From the NCBI GenBank assembly GCA_030867875.1, contig JAOWCC010001501.1, forward strand, positions 22,565,036 through 22,629,035: a DNA stretch of 64,000 nucleotides, in the 5' to 3' direction. Source of the DNA: Actinernus sp. WN-2022. Lineage: Eukaryota; Cnidaria; Anthozoa; Actiniaria; Actinernidae. The position numbers and the translations under genes were made by a program. This document shows positions 11,939-22,069 of this stretch, in pieces (the first letter of the stretch is position 1; every line of letters starts with the position of its first letter). The notes under the pieces were generated by a model. The model was given only the letters and a program-made list of their open reading frames with translations, did not search any database and was not told the origin of the DNA.

Positions 11939-12025
11939 ACTTGTGTGGCGCAGTGCGTTAGTCAGTGGAAAACTGGGCGTGTCAAGGCAGAGCTGCTGAG
12001 TTCGAATCCCATTGAGTTTGAATCC
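11939..12025 (+). other. tRNA-like pol III promoter segment (SINE-type head)
   Basis: Contains tggcgcagtgcgttagtc, resembling an A box, and gagttcgaatcccat, a good B box, about 55 bases apart. The spacing and lack of a full cloverleaf make it a tRNA-derived SINE head rather than a working tRNA gene. It sits inside the TIR element 11140-12260. Confidence 0.4.
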
Positions 12026-12262
12026 TGCAGAGTTCGGTACGTTGATATTACATCTGAATGAAAGGTAAGTGTAAGTATAAGGGAAGAGAGGGAAGGGAGG
12101 GCGAATTTTTTTTACAGGAGGGTTAAAAAAAAAAATTAACCCCCCCCCCCAAAAAAAAGAAAACTTTTTTTAGAATCTTGATAATTGCCCCAGTTCAAAC
12201 ATATTTGCCACAGTTCAAAAATATTTGCTCCGGTGTTCAGAATTGCCCCACAACACATACAA

Positions 12263-13237
12263 CCCTTCAATTGTATTCTAAATATAAATACAATAATTAA
12301 AAGTTCATGTACTAATAATACTTGATTAATTTTTAATTATCAATTGAAACTAAAACTCACCTCAAATCCACTCCAACTCACCCCCAAACCTGTTCATGTA
12401 ATTCAAATTACAAATAGTTATTATAATTGTGATTATGTAATTTAGGGCTCAATTACACAAGGCCTGCTAGTCCGGTGCCTACCTTTTTCCAACAACATTT
12501 AAATTAAAAGTTTGACATTAAGAATTGCTAAAATTCATGTATGTTTTTCTTGAAATCTTCAGAACATTTAAGGCCAACTGCTGAAAGTTTGAAAAAAATA
12601 TGAAATTACATATAATACATGTACCTTAACAATGTACAGGTCTACTGTATCTACAGTACATTTTCTTTTTCAAAGTGTTAAATTGGAACCACATTTCTTT
12701 TTTGGCCGAATAAATAAATTATTATCCATCTAATCAGCCAATACAGCTGTGTATTTATATCCTCATTCGCAATTTTGCTGGTAAAATACATGAGTTATTA
12801 ATTTACTGTTTGAGAAGTCTGTATAGAGAAAAACTGTGCCTGTGCAACATCTTGAAATGTACTGACCGAGATCACAGGCAGAGGTCAATACTTTCAAGAC
12901 TGCACACACAGTTTTCTTCTATAGTAAGACCAACCCTAAGCCGGTATATAACATTACTTTTTTATCTATTTTCTGTTTACTTCATGAGACAAATATTATT
13001 ATTGAACAAACTCCAGTGAATTGAGAGTGCACGCACCGGTTACCGTGACTGTGGTCATATCTGAGAAATGCAAAAAGGCTGCCTGTTCACAGAACCAAAC
13101 CAACATCTATGAACTGGGAACTCTTAACCACGACGTGCTGGCTGAGTGAGTCTCAACTCGTCAAATATGTCTCATGGATCCACAGCTATTTAAACCATGT
13201 TATAATGAAAATCATCATATTTAATACATGGTGCATA
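12263..13237. other. Intergenic stretch without recognised gene
   Basis: AT-rich sequence with stops in all frames except a 69-residue frame at 12810-13019 that has no recognisable features. I see no gene. Confidence 0.4.
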
Positions 13238-13812
13238 TAAATATTGTAATATCCCCGTACATAATACCTCCTTACAATGTTTGACAATACTATTCACATC
13301 CCCTAAACTATCTAGAAAATATCTGGTAGGTCCTAATCTACGGTAGCTCTGTGTTTATTAAATGCCGGGCTACATTAATTGGTTCAGTTTTATTGTAGTC
13401 ATTCCCCAAGTTCAACTGTAAACACTAACAGCTACAACTTCCGAAGGAATTAGTCTGTTGACAATTTGCATTGACGAAATCACTATCTAGAAAAGATCTG
13501 GTAGGTCATAATCTACGGTAGCTCTGCATTTATTAAATGTCGGGCTACATTAATTGGTTCAGTTTTATTATTGTCATTCCTCGAGTTCAACTGTAAACAC
13601 TAACAGCTACAACTCCCAAAGGATTAAGTCTGACTTGACGATATCACAAGTTCTCTATACTAGCTCTTCTCTATAGACATAAATTTAATAAATGCAAAGC
13701 TACCATAGATTAGGACCTACCGGATCTTTTCTAGATAGTTTAGGGGATGTGAATAGAATTGTCAAACATCGGAAGTAGGTATTATGTACGGGGCTATTAC
13801 TAACAATATTTA
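13238..13812. mobile_element. TIR element with internal direct duplication
   Basis: Left arm (aatattgtaat-atccccgtac ... tttgacaatactattcacat, cccctaaactatctagaaaa, ggtaggtcctaatctacggt) and right arm are inverted over about 120 bases; the right arm ends gtattatgtacggggctatt. Between the arms the segment tctggtaggtc-taatctacggtagctctg ... aacactaacagctacaact is present twice (13320-13445 and 13497-13618). It is noncoding. Confidence 0.7.
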
Positions 13813-14125
13813 TGTATACAAGTTCATAAAACTGTAAAAGCCCTAATCTCGATTGGTCACCTCCTTTACTAAAATTATCAGTCTATATAAATATAAACTT
13901 CAGCAAATGAATGTGTGGATTTCATTGTTCATTTCAGAGAACATTCAGGAATTTGCATGTTGATTGTACATTTCAGAACAGCTTTCTCCCTGAACAAACT
14001 GTATTTAAATACTAGTATTCGGTGAGCAAGAAATATGAAAGATCTATGAACACAAATGCCTTACCTTGCTGTTTGTTTGGTCATCGAGCTGATATAAGGT
14101 ATTAATTTCAGCGAGTTTTCGTTTC

Positions 14126-14506
14126 CTATGTGTCGTCTTCTAAAGCACAAGGAAGCACACGGCAATTCAACACTCCCTTCGGCTTCGGTTTGCCATTCGA
14201 AGCGAAATAAACTACTCTCGCGGCCACAAGTCCTCCACAGAATCCCAGGAAAAAGGCTGTTCTTTCTTGTGAGTACGCTTTTCCCTCAAATCCAGCCGAT
14301 ATAAGCCAATTCAGCGAGTCAGTTTCGTCTTCTAAAGCACAACTGCCACAAGGCAAATACTCAACACTCCCTTCGCTTTCGCCTAAATGCCACTCGAAGC
14401 GAATTAAACTACTCTCGCGGCCACAATCCTCCACAGAATCCCAGTAAAAAGGTTGCTCTTTCTTGTGAGTATGCTTTTCCCTCAAATCCAGCCTTGCATC
14501 AGGCAC
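14126..14506 (-). other. Tandemly duplicated ~190-base unit with coding-like minus frame
   Basis: Two diverged copies of a unit (14130-14300 and 14310-14500) share tcttctaaagcacaa, aacactcccttcg, attcgaagcgaa, ctcgcggccacaa and tttttcttgtgagta-type words. The minus strand is open through both copies (126 residues from a GTG, with a stop directly upstream) but the two copies are read in different frames relative to each other, and there is no ATG. The second copy contains a hydrophobic run AFFLGFCGGLVAARVVYFA. A gt-aag donor follows near 14063 on the minus strand. I treat it as a duplicated segment, possibly from an exon, and not a proven gene. Confidence 0.3.
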
Positions 14507-14704
14507 AACAATTCATTTCCTTTCTTCGAAATTCGAAACACCCCGCCACGAACTCAACCGTTAAAAGCCTGCTGGGTAACCAAGCCTGCGCCCTCGAGCA
14601 CCGGCTACCGGATACCCCTCATATAAGAGAGCATTGTTTTAATCTCGCCGGTATTGTGTTCACAAATTTATAGAAAAATATCGAAATGCAATAGCCTCCT
14701 CTGT

Positions 14705-14880
14705 AGCCTGCGTAGCAAGCGTTTCTGTTTGTTTTTTTCGCTTTTAAATGGAGGAAGGGGGAAGAGAAACAGTTTCCTTTTTCCCTCCTCTCCCCCCCCC
14801 CCCTCAATTTTTTGCACTCGCCCTATTCTCGCGCGGCCAAAAAAGCGATAAAACCACAGAAACGCTTGCTACGCCAACGC
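14705..14880. repeat. Foldback element (GCCTGCGTAGCAAGCGTTTC ends)
   Basis: The left end gcctgcgtagcaagcgtttc pairs with the right end gaaacgcttgctacgc, and tttttttcgctttt pairs with aaaaaagcgat. The loop holds purine- and pyrimidine-rich runs including a C tract at 14792-14802. Noncoding MITE-like structure. Confidence 0.65.
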
Positions 14881-14917
14881 ATTCTCCCCGTTGAATTAAA
14901 TGGCAAACACGCTTGAA

Positions 14918-15075
14918 ATAATGATAATCGTTAATCCTACGACAAATCCTAACCCGAACCACAAACCGAACCCTAACCATCGGACGAGTTCACGGGTAAA
15001 CGACTGGTTCTTACTCACCTAGAGCTAGGGTTCACAGGTTAACAAGAAGAGAAGGTAAAGAGAGGGAAATATTTT
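14918..15075. repeat. Partial copy of the 34078-34997 transposon (SINE-free version)
   Basis: The sequence aataatgataatcgtt, gacaaatccta, accacaaaccgaaccctaac, catcggacgagtt, ggtaaacgac and ctagggttcacagg parallels 34397-34775. At 34485-34745 a SINE interrupts the same run between ctagggtt and gttcacagg. This copy therefore represents the state without the SINE. A hairpin element (15085-15143) follows. Confidence 0.6.
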
Positions 15076-15084
15076 AATAATAGA

Positions 15085-15143
15085 GTTTTATCAGATCTAC
15101 AAACAATCGGGCAGCCCCCTCGTGTTTGTAAATCTGATAAAAC
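15085..15143. repeat. Small hairpin, same family as 10102-10166
   Basis: gttttatcagatctacaaac and gtttgtaaatctgataaaac are inverted with one mismatch around a 19-base loop. Confidence 0.6.
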
Positions 15144-16238
15144 ACTGCTGCAAGTTTTTGAAACAGTACTACATACCCTTATCAAATTGACATAAACAGA
15201 ATTGGGCTTCCTGTGGTGTCTACGCGAAGCGTGCAGTGCAGGACCGGTGTCCTTAATTGTATGATCAGCATAAGGTTATATGAACCGGCGAAAGGGGTAA
15301 ATTCCACTCTTGTGATTTAGTTGTTGTAACGTTCATTCCATTATAGGGATTATATTCTTTATACAGTCGTATCAAAAATAGAAATACGTGTGTTGTTGGT
15401 CATGCGGTGTAAATACCTTGGTATTTTCAGCTGCTAAGGGCTCATCGACAAATCAAAACAAATTTCCTTAACGTCCTTTGGACATTATTGGCCTGGAAGT
15501 TAAGAACATATTTTTTTAACCGTCAGGAATAACTTTATTGTACAATTGTATACGAATTGGACGTGGGGAGGGGGTGGAGGGTCATAGCTTAACGTCTTTT
15601 TCATAATTGTCGACGACCCCTAACCTGTTGTAATATTATTTTGTAAGCCTACGTAACTTCTTCCTACACTTTTTACATGATTTCAACAACGACATAAAGT
15701 CCATAAAGTAAGAAAGAATGTTGGTTTGGAGTCTTAGTACAAATAAACATATGGTATACATGTGTAATTTGAACTTTCTCGTAACTCTTCAGGAATGGGG
15801 TTATCTCTGTGGCGAAGATGAGAAAGCCTGTAGCGAGTAAGGGAAGAGAAGGGGAGGGGAGGGGAAAGATTCTCCTCTTCTCGACTCCAGTGCTCTCCCT
15901 TCGCCGATAGAGACACAAGAAACCCAAATCCCTTTATAAAACTCAGGACATTTAAGTAAGGTAATACTAGATAGGAAATAAAAATTGTATTGATCGTGTA
16001 TCAAAAATATTTTTTTAGAGATCGCGATAGACAAATAGTGAACAAATTGGCCTATTTAATTATGCAGTACTAATTGCTAACTGTAATGTAAATCGTAATA
16101 TCCAAATTAGACCAGTAAATAAATTGTTATCTAATTGTGATTTTAAAGTAGCTATCATTAATGTACATATTCTTAATTATTCAAGGTTTAGTCCAATTAA
16201 AATATGTCTGCAGTGTAAAATAGTCTTCTATACGTATT
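15144..16238. other. Intergenic stretch without recognised gene
   Basis: AT-rich; includes G-rich runs at 15563-15583 and 15845-15868. Short frames at 15673-16034 on the minus strand cross the purine tract and have no recognisable features. Confidence 0.4.
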
Positions 16239-16600
16239 TCAGTATCCATACATGCACTTAGATTTCCATGCATGCATTCTCAATCTGCATGCATACACTT
16301 GAGTTTTCATGCATGCACTTTCAGTATGCATGCATGCACTTTCAGTATGCATGCATGCACTTTCAGTATGCATGCATGCACTTTCAGTATGCATGCATGC
16401 ACTCCAGTTTGCATGTATGCACTTGAGGTTGCATGCATGCACATTCAGATTGCATGCATGCATGCATGCATGCATATTTGCATGCTTTTTATGCATGCAA
16501 ATCTACTGCATGCATGCGCGCATGCATGCATGTTCTTGTGCATGCATGCTGCAGGCATGCGGCATGCATGCATTTTTTGGAAGGGCTGGTTCTGGTTTAT
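16239..16600. repeat. ATGCATGC palindromic repeat block 2
   Basis: Includes five near-identical copies of a 21-base unit built from gcatgcatgcactttcagtat (16305-16400), a run of alternating purine-pyrimidine (gcatgcatgcatgcatgcat near 16451) and other tgcatgca palindromes. Its right edge ttttttggaagggctggttct mirrors the left edge of block 1 (5760). Cys/His/Met-rich frames here are repeat artefacts. Confidence 0.7.
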
Positions 16601-16830
16601 TAACTAACAAAGCGGCATATCCGCATCACGTCAGTATCAAGCTAAAGTACAATAATTACAATATGAATCTAATAGGTCTGATATGTAAATGCAGTATAAG
16701 TCTGCTTAAACTATAAATATAATAATAATCTTAGATAATAAATGAATATAAAATAATAACAATAATAAGGTCTAATATGTAAATGCAGAAATGAGTCTGC
16801 TTAAGTTAAAAATAAAAGAAATAATTGGTA

Positions 16831-17313
16831 TTAAAACCACTCGCCAGAGGCAATAAGGTGTTCCTTTAGAGCTATCTTAAATTTAAGATGATCTGTTATG
16901 CTTACAATATAAAATGGCAAATTATTCCATTGTTTAATAGTCCAGGGAAAGAAACTAAACTCATGGACTTTACAATTTGAGTGAGGTCTATTTAAAGAAT
17001 TTGCATGGCAGCCTCTTGTAACTCTCTTTATAGGAGTTAAATATAATGTCTTATCTAGATCAATTGAGTTGTAGTATATACGATGAAACATACATAGACG
17101 AGCTACTTTGTTTTGGCTTATGATTGAAGGCCATTTTAGTTCACCTAACATTTGGGTTACGCATCCAGGATTCCTAGAATAATCGTTACAGCATAGTCTA
17201 GCTGCAGAACTTTGAATCATATTCAATTTATACTTGTCTTTCTCAAGATAAAAGATGTATTTCTTTATTCTAGGATTACACGAATCGAACCTAACTCGGC
17301 TACAAAGGTACAA
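16831..17313 (-). pseudogene. Non-LTR retrotransposon RT C-terminal fragment
   Basis: One 160-residue minus-strand frame has the C-terminal signature of a jockey/CR1-type LINE: SSAARLCCNDYSRNPGCVTQ, then ARLCMFHRIYYN, and FFPWTIKQWNNLPFYIV before a short tail. The catalytic palm is missing, so it is 5'-truncated and nonfunctional. It differs from the fragment at 3526-4290, so it is a separate LINE family. The 16620-16830 stretch contains two similar tctgatatgtaaatgcagt / tctaatatgtaaatgcaga segments that look like its 3' UTR. Confidence 0.75.
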
Positions 17314-17687
17314 TTAACGGTGCTACTAATTCCTCATCAAACAATAAGTCAGGAGTGCATGAGTTATAGCACAGCCGCCACAGCGAACTAAAGATTACCT
17401 CCTTAATCTTGGACTCGAGAGACTTTAGCTAGATTCGATACTATACTGTAATGGATCAACTGATATTGTAAATTAGCTTATTTGCACTGATTTATATAAC
17501 TATCCCGATCGATTCGATGGTTTATTGCTTATTTGTTTATAACTCAAGGTGAACGCTATGGTAGTGGACCATGATATTTTTTTTATGAAGATAGGGGCTG
17601 TGTCACCAGAAATGTACTGATATTTGGTCAAATAATTATCTAAAATTTTCTGATTGTATAACTTAGTGTTCAAGGATTTTTTTCGTA

Positions 17688-18002
17688 TTACATAGCGATG
17701 TTAATTTCAAACGGAGAAGCCAGGCAAGTTAGATTAACATTTAAGGCTAATATCCAATTTCGAAGACACAAGTTTAAAGCTTGAAAATGCCGCCCAACGT
17801 TTTCAAGTTTTTCATAATCATAAACTATTTCCGAGTAATTATGTGTGTATTCAATGCATTGTTGTATCTCTAGCTGGTCATTTAGGTTAGAAAACACGTA
17901 ATCAAAATTGTTTTCCCTCACGAACCGACGCCATCTTGGAAAGGCCTCGTTTCCACGCTCCCTTAGTGAGATTATGGAGACTGGGAAGGACCGGACGGCC
18001 AT
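17688..18002 (-). pseudogene. Gene or transposon fragment, inverted partner of 18760-18920
   Basis: The minus frame contains NFDYVFSNLNDQLEIQQCIE, followed by YTHNYSEIVYDYEKLENVGR. A diverged copy of the same segment is on the + strand at 18773-18920 (FDYVFSNVNDEFVIKQCIEY). An ATGGCGTCGGTT start-like context exists in both but runs in a different frame from the conserved peptide, so at least one is frame-damaged. Conservation of the peptide between copies argues that it came from a coding exon. I do not recognise the family. Its role as arms of an inverted-repeat element spanning 17690-18920 is inferred. Confidence 0.45.
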
Positions 18003-18759
18003 AGAGCTTCATCAAGCGACGTAATATGCGGCATACTCCGCCCTTGATATGAAGAAAATTACAAGATTTTTCAAACTGTAAACAGTCATTTTATGAAAAT
18101 CTGATAGCCCAGTTTAAAGGGAGTCACGAAGTGAGCGTAAAGAAGTCGGCGGTTTTCGGAGGCTAATGTTTACATGAAGGAGGGGGGGGGGGAGAGATTG
18201 ACCCTAGTGCTAGTACTATGCTCAAAGATAGCCCGGGTTTACACTGAAGCAAACTGATTCAGGTAGCCCAGGTCAACTCAACATGATGCGGCCGCCAAAA
18301 TCATTCAAGCATAGAGAACACAAGTAGAGTTTTGACGGGTCATTGGTGGATTAACGTTGATTCTTTTTCTGTGGTGCCCTTTATTGCTGCTGTCTAGTGT
18401 CCTGGGGATCCTATAGTGCTGGTATGTTACCTACTAATTGCTAGACAACTCCAGCAACTTGCAATGTAAAATTTGGCTCTAGAATAGAGTTGTTCCGGGT
18501 AGGCGAATTGTCCCTAGCGAACTCTTTACATGAAGTAACGCGTGCAAAGGTTGAACTAGTGCTAGGACGTACCTCTCAGGTACCCGAGACAAAACTGATA
18601 TTTTACATGTAAACAAAACGCAGAATACAATGGCGGTAGAATGATTCTACTATTAGGATGACCCTAGTACAAGGGTTACCCTCTTATCATGTAAACAACC
18701 CCTATTAGTTTTAGTGAAGATCTTTTTTCCACCCGGGTTGCTTCCCATGCTCATTTACC

Positions 18760-18920
18760 TCACTCAGGGCGCATGGAAACGAGGCTTTTCCAAGATGGCG
18801 TCGGTTTGCGAGGTCAAACGGCTTTTGATTACGTTTTTTCAAACGTAAATGACGAGTTTGTGATAAAACAATGCATTGAATACACACATAAATACTCACT
18901 TTTTATTTTAACGGTCAAAA
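18760..18920 (+). pseudogene. Inverted diverged copy of the 17688-18002 fragment
   Basis: Shares ggaaacgaggc-ttttccaag, atggcgtcggtt, tttgattacg, and caatgcattgaatacacaca with the minus strand of 17800-17960. The reading frame encodes FDYVFSNVNDEFVIKQCIEY and then diverges. It lies just left of the TA-flanked element at 18995. Confidence 0.45.
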
Positions 18921-18994
18921 ATACTGTGTTTCTAAGGTCACGTCCCCGCGTCCCCGCGTCCCCGTCCATGTTTTACGACCATCCACCGGAAATA

Positions 18995-19766
18995 GGCCTT
19001 TCCAGATTGTGCTCGGCAACTTTTGAGCAACTTTTAGCGTTTTGAGCAACTTTTTGTGTTATGAGCAACCTTAACTTAAGCAACTTTCGTCTTCCGGAGC
19101 AACATTTGGACAACAAATGATCTTTTTGGAGATTTTGAGCACGAAATTGCTAAAATTTAGATGCAAAATCTGCCAATTACCAAATCTAGTTTCAATTAAA
19201 ACACTAATATTCCTTCAATCTTGATGATATTGAAGCCCACGAACATAACAGCGGTTATAGAAACTAAACAGCCACCCACGAACAACACCACAAATTTCCA
19301 GCGGTTTTATCCTTCGAGGTCTTAACACTAGGTCTCAACGACGACGGCCGCCATTTTTAATAAACTGATGGCAGTACAAAAGGATCAGGGGTGAAGGTGC
19401 AAAACGCGAAACTACAACAATACACAGAGTTGTGAATAGCCCACTTCTTGCTGGTATTTATGAATGTTTAACTTAAGAACGAGGCTAACCCTGTATAAAT
19501 GCGTCTGTAGTAATCGCATTCAGCGGTAATTTTCGAATACGAATCTGGACTATTACTTAATTTGTGTTTAAATGACTCTTTTTTCAAGCATTTTTCCAAT
19601 TCAAGATTTGTTGAGGAATTATAAAAAAATTAAGCAAACTTTTATTTTCTTTGGAGAAACTTTTTTATTTGTTTTATTTCTTTGCGCAACTTTTAAAGTT
19701 TTTGGCAGCTTTTGGACTTTTTTGGAGCAACTTTTGCCATTTTGACTAGCACAATCTGGAAAGGCC
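18995..19766. mobile_element. TA-flanked TIR element, GGCCTTTCCAGATTGTGCT ends
   Basis: Bases 18995-19013 are the exact reverse complement of 19748-19766, and TA flanks both ends (18993-18994 and 19767-19768). The interior carries many irregular copies of gcaacttttgagcaac and gagcaacttt near both ends. The TIR closely matches that of 33032-33758 (ggcctgtcccgattgcgctgg). No transposase frame is present. The TA duplication suggests Tc1/mariner-type mobilisation, which is inference. Confidence 0.75.
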
Positions 19767-19895
19767 TAACCGGAAGCAGCTGAAGCAAAGTGCGCGAGCG
19801 CGCGACAACAATGTCACGCGCGAAAATATTTTGCCGCCATTAAATTGATATCGCGCGTTCGCGCCCTTTGCTTCAGCTCAACTGTTTCCGGTTAC
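19767..19895. repeat. GC-rich foldback MITE (TAACCGGAAGCAGCTGAAGC)
   Basis: The left arm taaccggaagcagctgaagc continues with aaagtgcgcgagcgcgcga and pairs with the right arm tcgcgcgttcgcgccctttg ... tttccggtta. A related element at 40548-41415 has the same ends but is interrupted by larger insertions. Confidence 0.7.
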
Positions 19896-20049
19896 TAAAA
19901 ATAGATTTTGTTAGACTTCATCATCGCACAAGCTTCCCTATCTTACAGTTATGCTCTCTTGGTGATACTTAATTAAGAACAAACGTACCAAGATTGCAAA
20001 ATTCACCAACAACAGATGAGTCCAATTTGGCACAATTTTCAAATATTAT

Positions 20050-20370
20050 AGCCCGATCAGGAGCCCATTACCAGGAGCGTGCATCTCCCAGATTAGGTCT
20101 GTCCAACAGCAGAACGGATGATGTAGCTATGTTTAGCTTTGTGTTTCCCGCGAGAAGAAACAAAGGCCGTCACTTTTAACCAATCAGGATGCACTGAAAA
20201 ATTGTAATTAACACGGTTCAAACTGCCAAAAATACTAAAGCGCAAGAGAACAAAAGACAACGTAATCGCATACCAGAACTTCGCGACTATAAATAGCCAC
20301 ATCGTCTACTGTGCTGTGGGCACTACCCATCACGTAGGTACGCTTCTGGTAATGGGCTCCTGAGCCCGAT
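20050..20370. mobile_element. TIR element with CAGGAGCCCATTACCAGRAG arms
   Basis: The left arm caggagcccattaccaggag and the right arm ctcctgagcccgat preceded by cttctggtaatgggctc are inverted repeats about 25-30 bases long. The frames inside (61-69 aa) have no support. Confidence 0.6.
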
Positions 20371-20449
20371 GAATTGTGTTTGGCTCTTCAAAGCATATAT
20401 TTCTTACAATTTTTGTCTCTACCAAATCTAGTGCTACTATTTGAATTGT

Positions 20450-20640
20450 GTGTCAACCTAAAAGGTGAGAATTGACAAAGCTGTCAGTTCGCCTCCGAGG
20501 CAGAACAACGGCGAGATAGCACTCAAACGTTACTGTTCGCACTTGTAAGAGGTCATTGTTGGTATGCACTTAGTATATATGTACTTAGTGAATCTCAAAC
20601 TCGTCGAGGGAAAAGGCTCCGCCATCTATGAACAACGTTT
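20450..20640. repeat. Dispersed repeat shared with 39725-39985
   Basis: The words ggtgagaatt-acaaagct, tccgaggcag, aacggcgagata, actgttcgcacttgtaag and ctcgtcgaggg-aa occur in the same order at 39730-39960. In this copy the minus-strand frame is not preserved. Confidence 0.55.
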
Positions 20641-20734
20641 TCAAAACAGTAAAAATCATTGGCTACCGTGATAACGTTCTGCAATGTAAAAACTTACTTT
20701 AAACACGCTACAGCCTAGGCCAGTGAGAACTCAT

Positions 20735-21238
20735 AGTTTACCTGGGAACTTCTTTTCGAAACAGTTAGGGTAATTTTTATGTTCCAGGTTAGGGTTTATA
20801 GGGTTAGGTTAGGGTTTATAGGGTTAGGTTAGGGTTGATAGGGTTAGGTCATCTGACTTGTCCCCTTCCCGTCGTTCCCCGCACGCCTCGTCCCCTCTAG
20901 TCCCATGTTCCCTCGGACAACAACACAGAAAACTGAATTTCTGCAATATTTGGCTTGAAATACTTGAGATTATTGGCCATACTCTGGCCGTCACACTATT
21001 TTCAGTCATTTTCATATCAGAAGGATTGAGTGCCCCCAACCTTTATTGTCACCGCTAATTTATGCACCGCTTGGCGTTTCGTGCAGTGGCAAGTGGAAAG
21101 AGGCTTCGCTGTCAATCACTCAGATTTCTAAATTTCAGTATTTGCGTCATTTCTCCTTGTGAACGTTTCTGGCGCAGTCTATCACAACGCCAACGACCAG
21201 CACTACATACAGTCCCGAAAACACTGGTACGATTTGAG
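20735..21238 (+). promoter_or_regulatory. Promoter and noncoding first exon of PTB adaptor copy 2
   Basis: Duplicated from the region upstream of copy 1: the run around 20871-20925 and everything from ctgaatttctgcaatatttg (20933) to the donor gatttgag|gtaag at 21239. It lacks the 450-base insert found in copy 1 but has a local triplication of agggtttatagggttaggtt at 20785-20846. Splicing to the acceptor ttcacag before the ATG at 23035 is inferred. The exon has an extra 26-27 bases (cactacatacagtcccgaaa...) that copy 1 lacks. Confidence 0.5.
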
Positions 21239-21499
21239 GTAAGCTTCGTAAAGCTAGAGTGTACTGAAGAAAGTGGAATTTTTTTCCACCCGGCTCCTTC
21301 TCCTTCTCTTAGTTTGTGGGACGCATCAGAGCATGGACTTAAAAGCCTTTGCTGGTTTTCATTTTTCTTCGGGACTTAAAGCGCCTGTCGTTCTATAAAA
21401 CTAAAAAGAAGGAATTGTTGCTCGATATGGCCTTCATACCCTCGATCGCATTAATGAGGGAAATATTTTGTAATTACTTTTATTTTTAAATTGTAAGCC

Positions 21500-21640
21500 A
21501 GGACACGGTTGTTCGAAGAAAGGGTAACTCTATCCCTAGGACAGCGCTAAATCTATAATTGTATTCTGTATAGTTTACCCTCACGTTAGTGATTTAACCC
21601 TGGGGTAGAGCTTACCCATTGCTTCGAACAACCGGGCCTT
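21500..21640. mobile_element. Foldback MITE, CGGTTGTTCGAAG family
   Basis: Left arm ggacacggttgttcgaag and right arm cttcgaacaaccgggcc are inverted. The interior ggtaactctatccctagga and agtttacc are shared with 49670-49783. It lies in the 5' UTR intron of PTB copy 2. Confidence 0.7.
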
Positions 21641-22069
21641 TAAGCCGGAATAGTCGTATTGGTAGCCCGGAGTCGCCCCATGTATGAATTTAAAATATTA
21701 TTTTATAGTTTGCTTTGTCGGTACTATATATACAGATTGTTTTCGATTGAAAAACTGTACTAGTTGTCAATATTTTATTTTATAATTTTTTACCTTACAT
21801 TTCCCCTAAGTTGTATTTTTACTGTATCTTTATCCGTTAGAGTTAGAGTCGGGGTTCTCAACATAATTTCAGTGATGTTCGTTCGTTCTGTTTGACAATT
21901 CACGCACTTCAGCCGATGATGAAATCAAGCGGTAACTGTTCAGTAACGCTCCTAACAAGAATCAGGCCGTGGAACCAGGACTCGGCTAAAAAAACATGAC
22001 ATCGTTGGAAGTAGAATTTCAGTAATATCTGAAAATATGCATTTGCTCTGTCTACGCCATTCTGCTAAA

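Larger units (their letters stand above)
11140..12260. mobile_element. TIR element about 1.1 kb carrying internal tandem arrays
   Basis: The left end (atgttgtggggcaatgttga, then several copies of tttgaactggggcaaatat) is the inverted counterpart of the right end (ttgccccagttcaaacat ... aattgccccacaacac). Inside are about four direct repeats of roughly 140 bases (11262-11870) and a tRNA-like segment (11939-12020). No transposase frame is visible, so it is non-autonomous. The repeated gtttacctgtgaactctag and ttaggg words are shared with 7501-7682, 14920-15075 and 34405-34780. Confidence 0.65.

Noticed and set aside
16239..16716. Cys/His/Met-rich frames on both strands
   Set aside because: They are translations of the ATGCATGC palindromic repeat; the same artefact occurs at 5652-6257.
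20785..20846. Telomeric or subtelomeric repeat (ttaggg words)
   Set aside because: Only three imperfect 20-base units; ttaggg words recur in several transposon ends in this window and do not form a telomere array.
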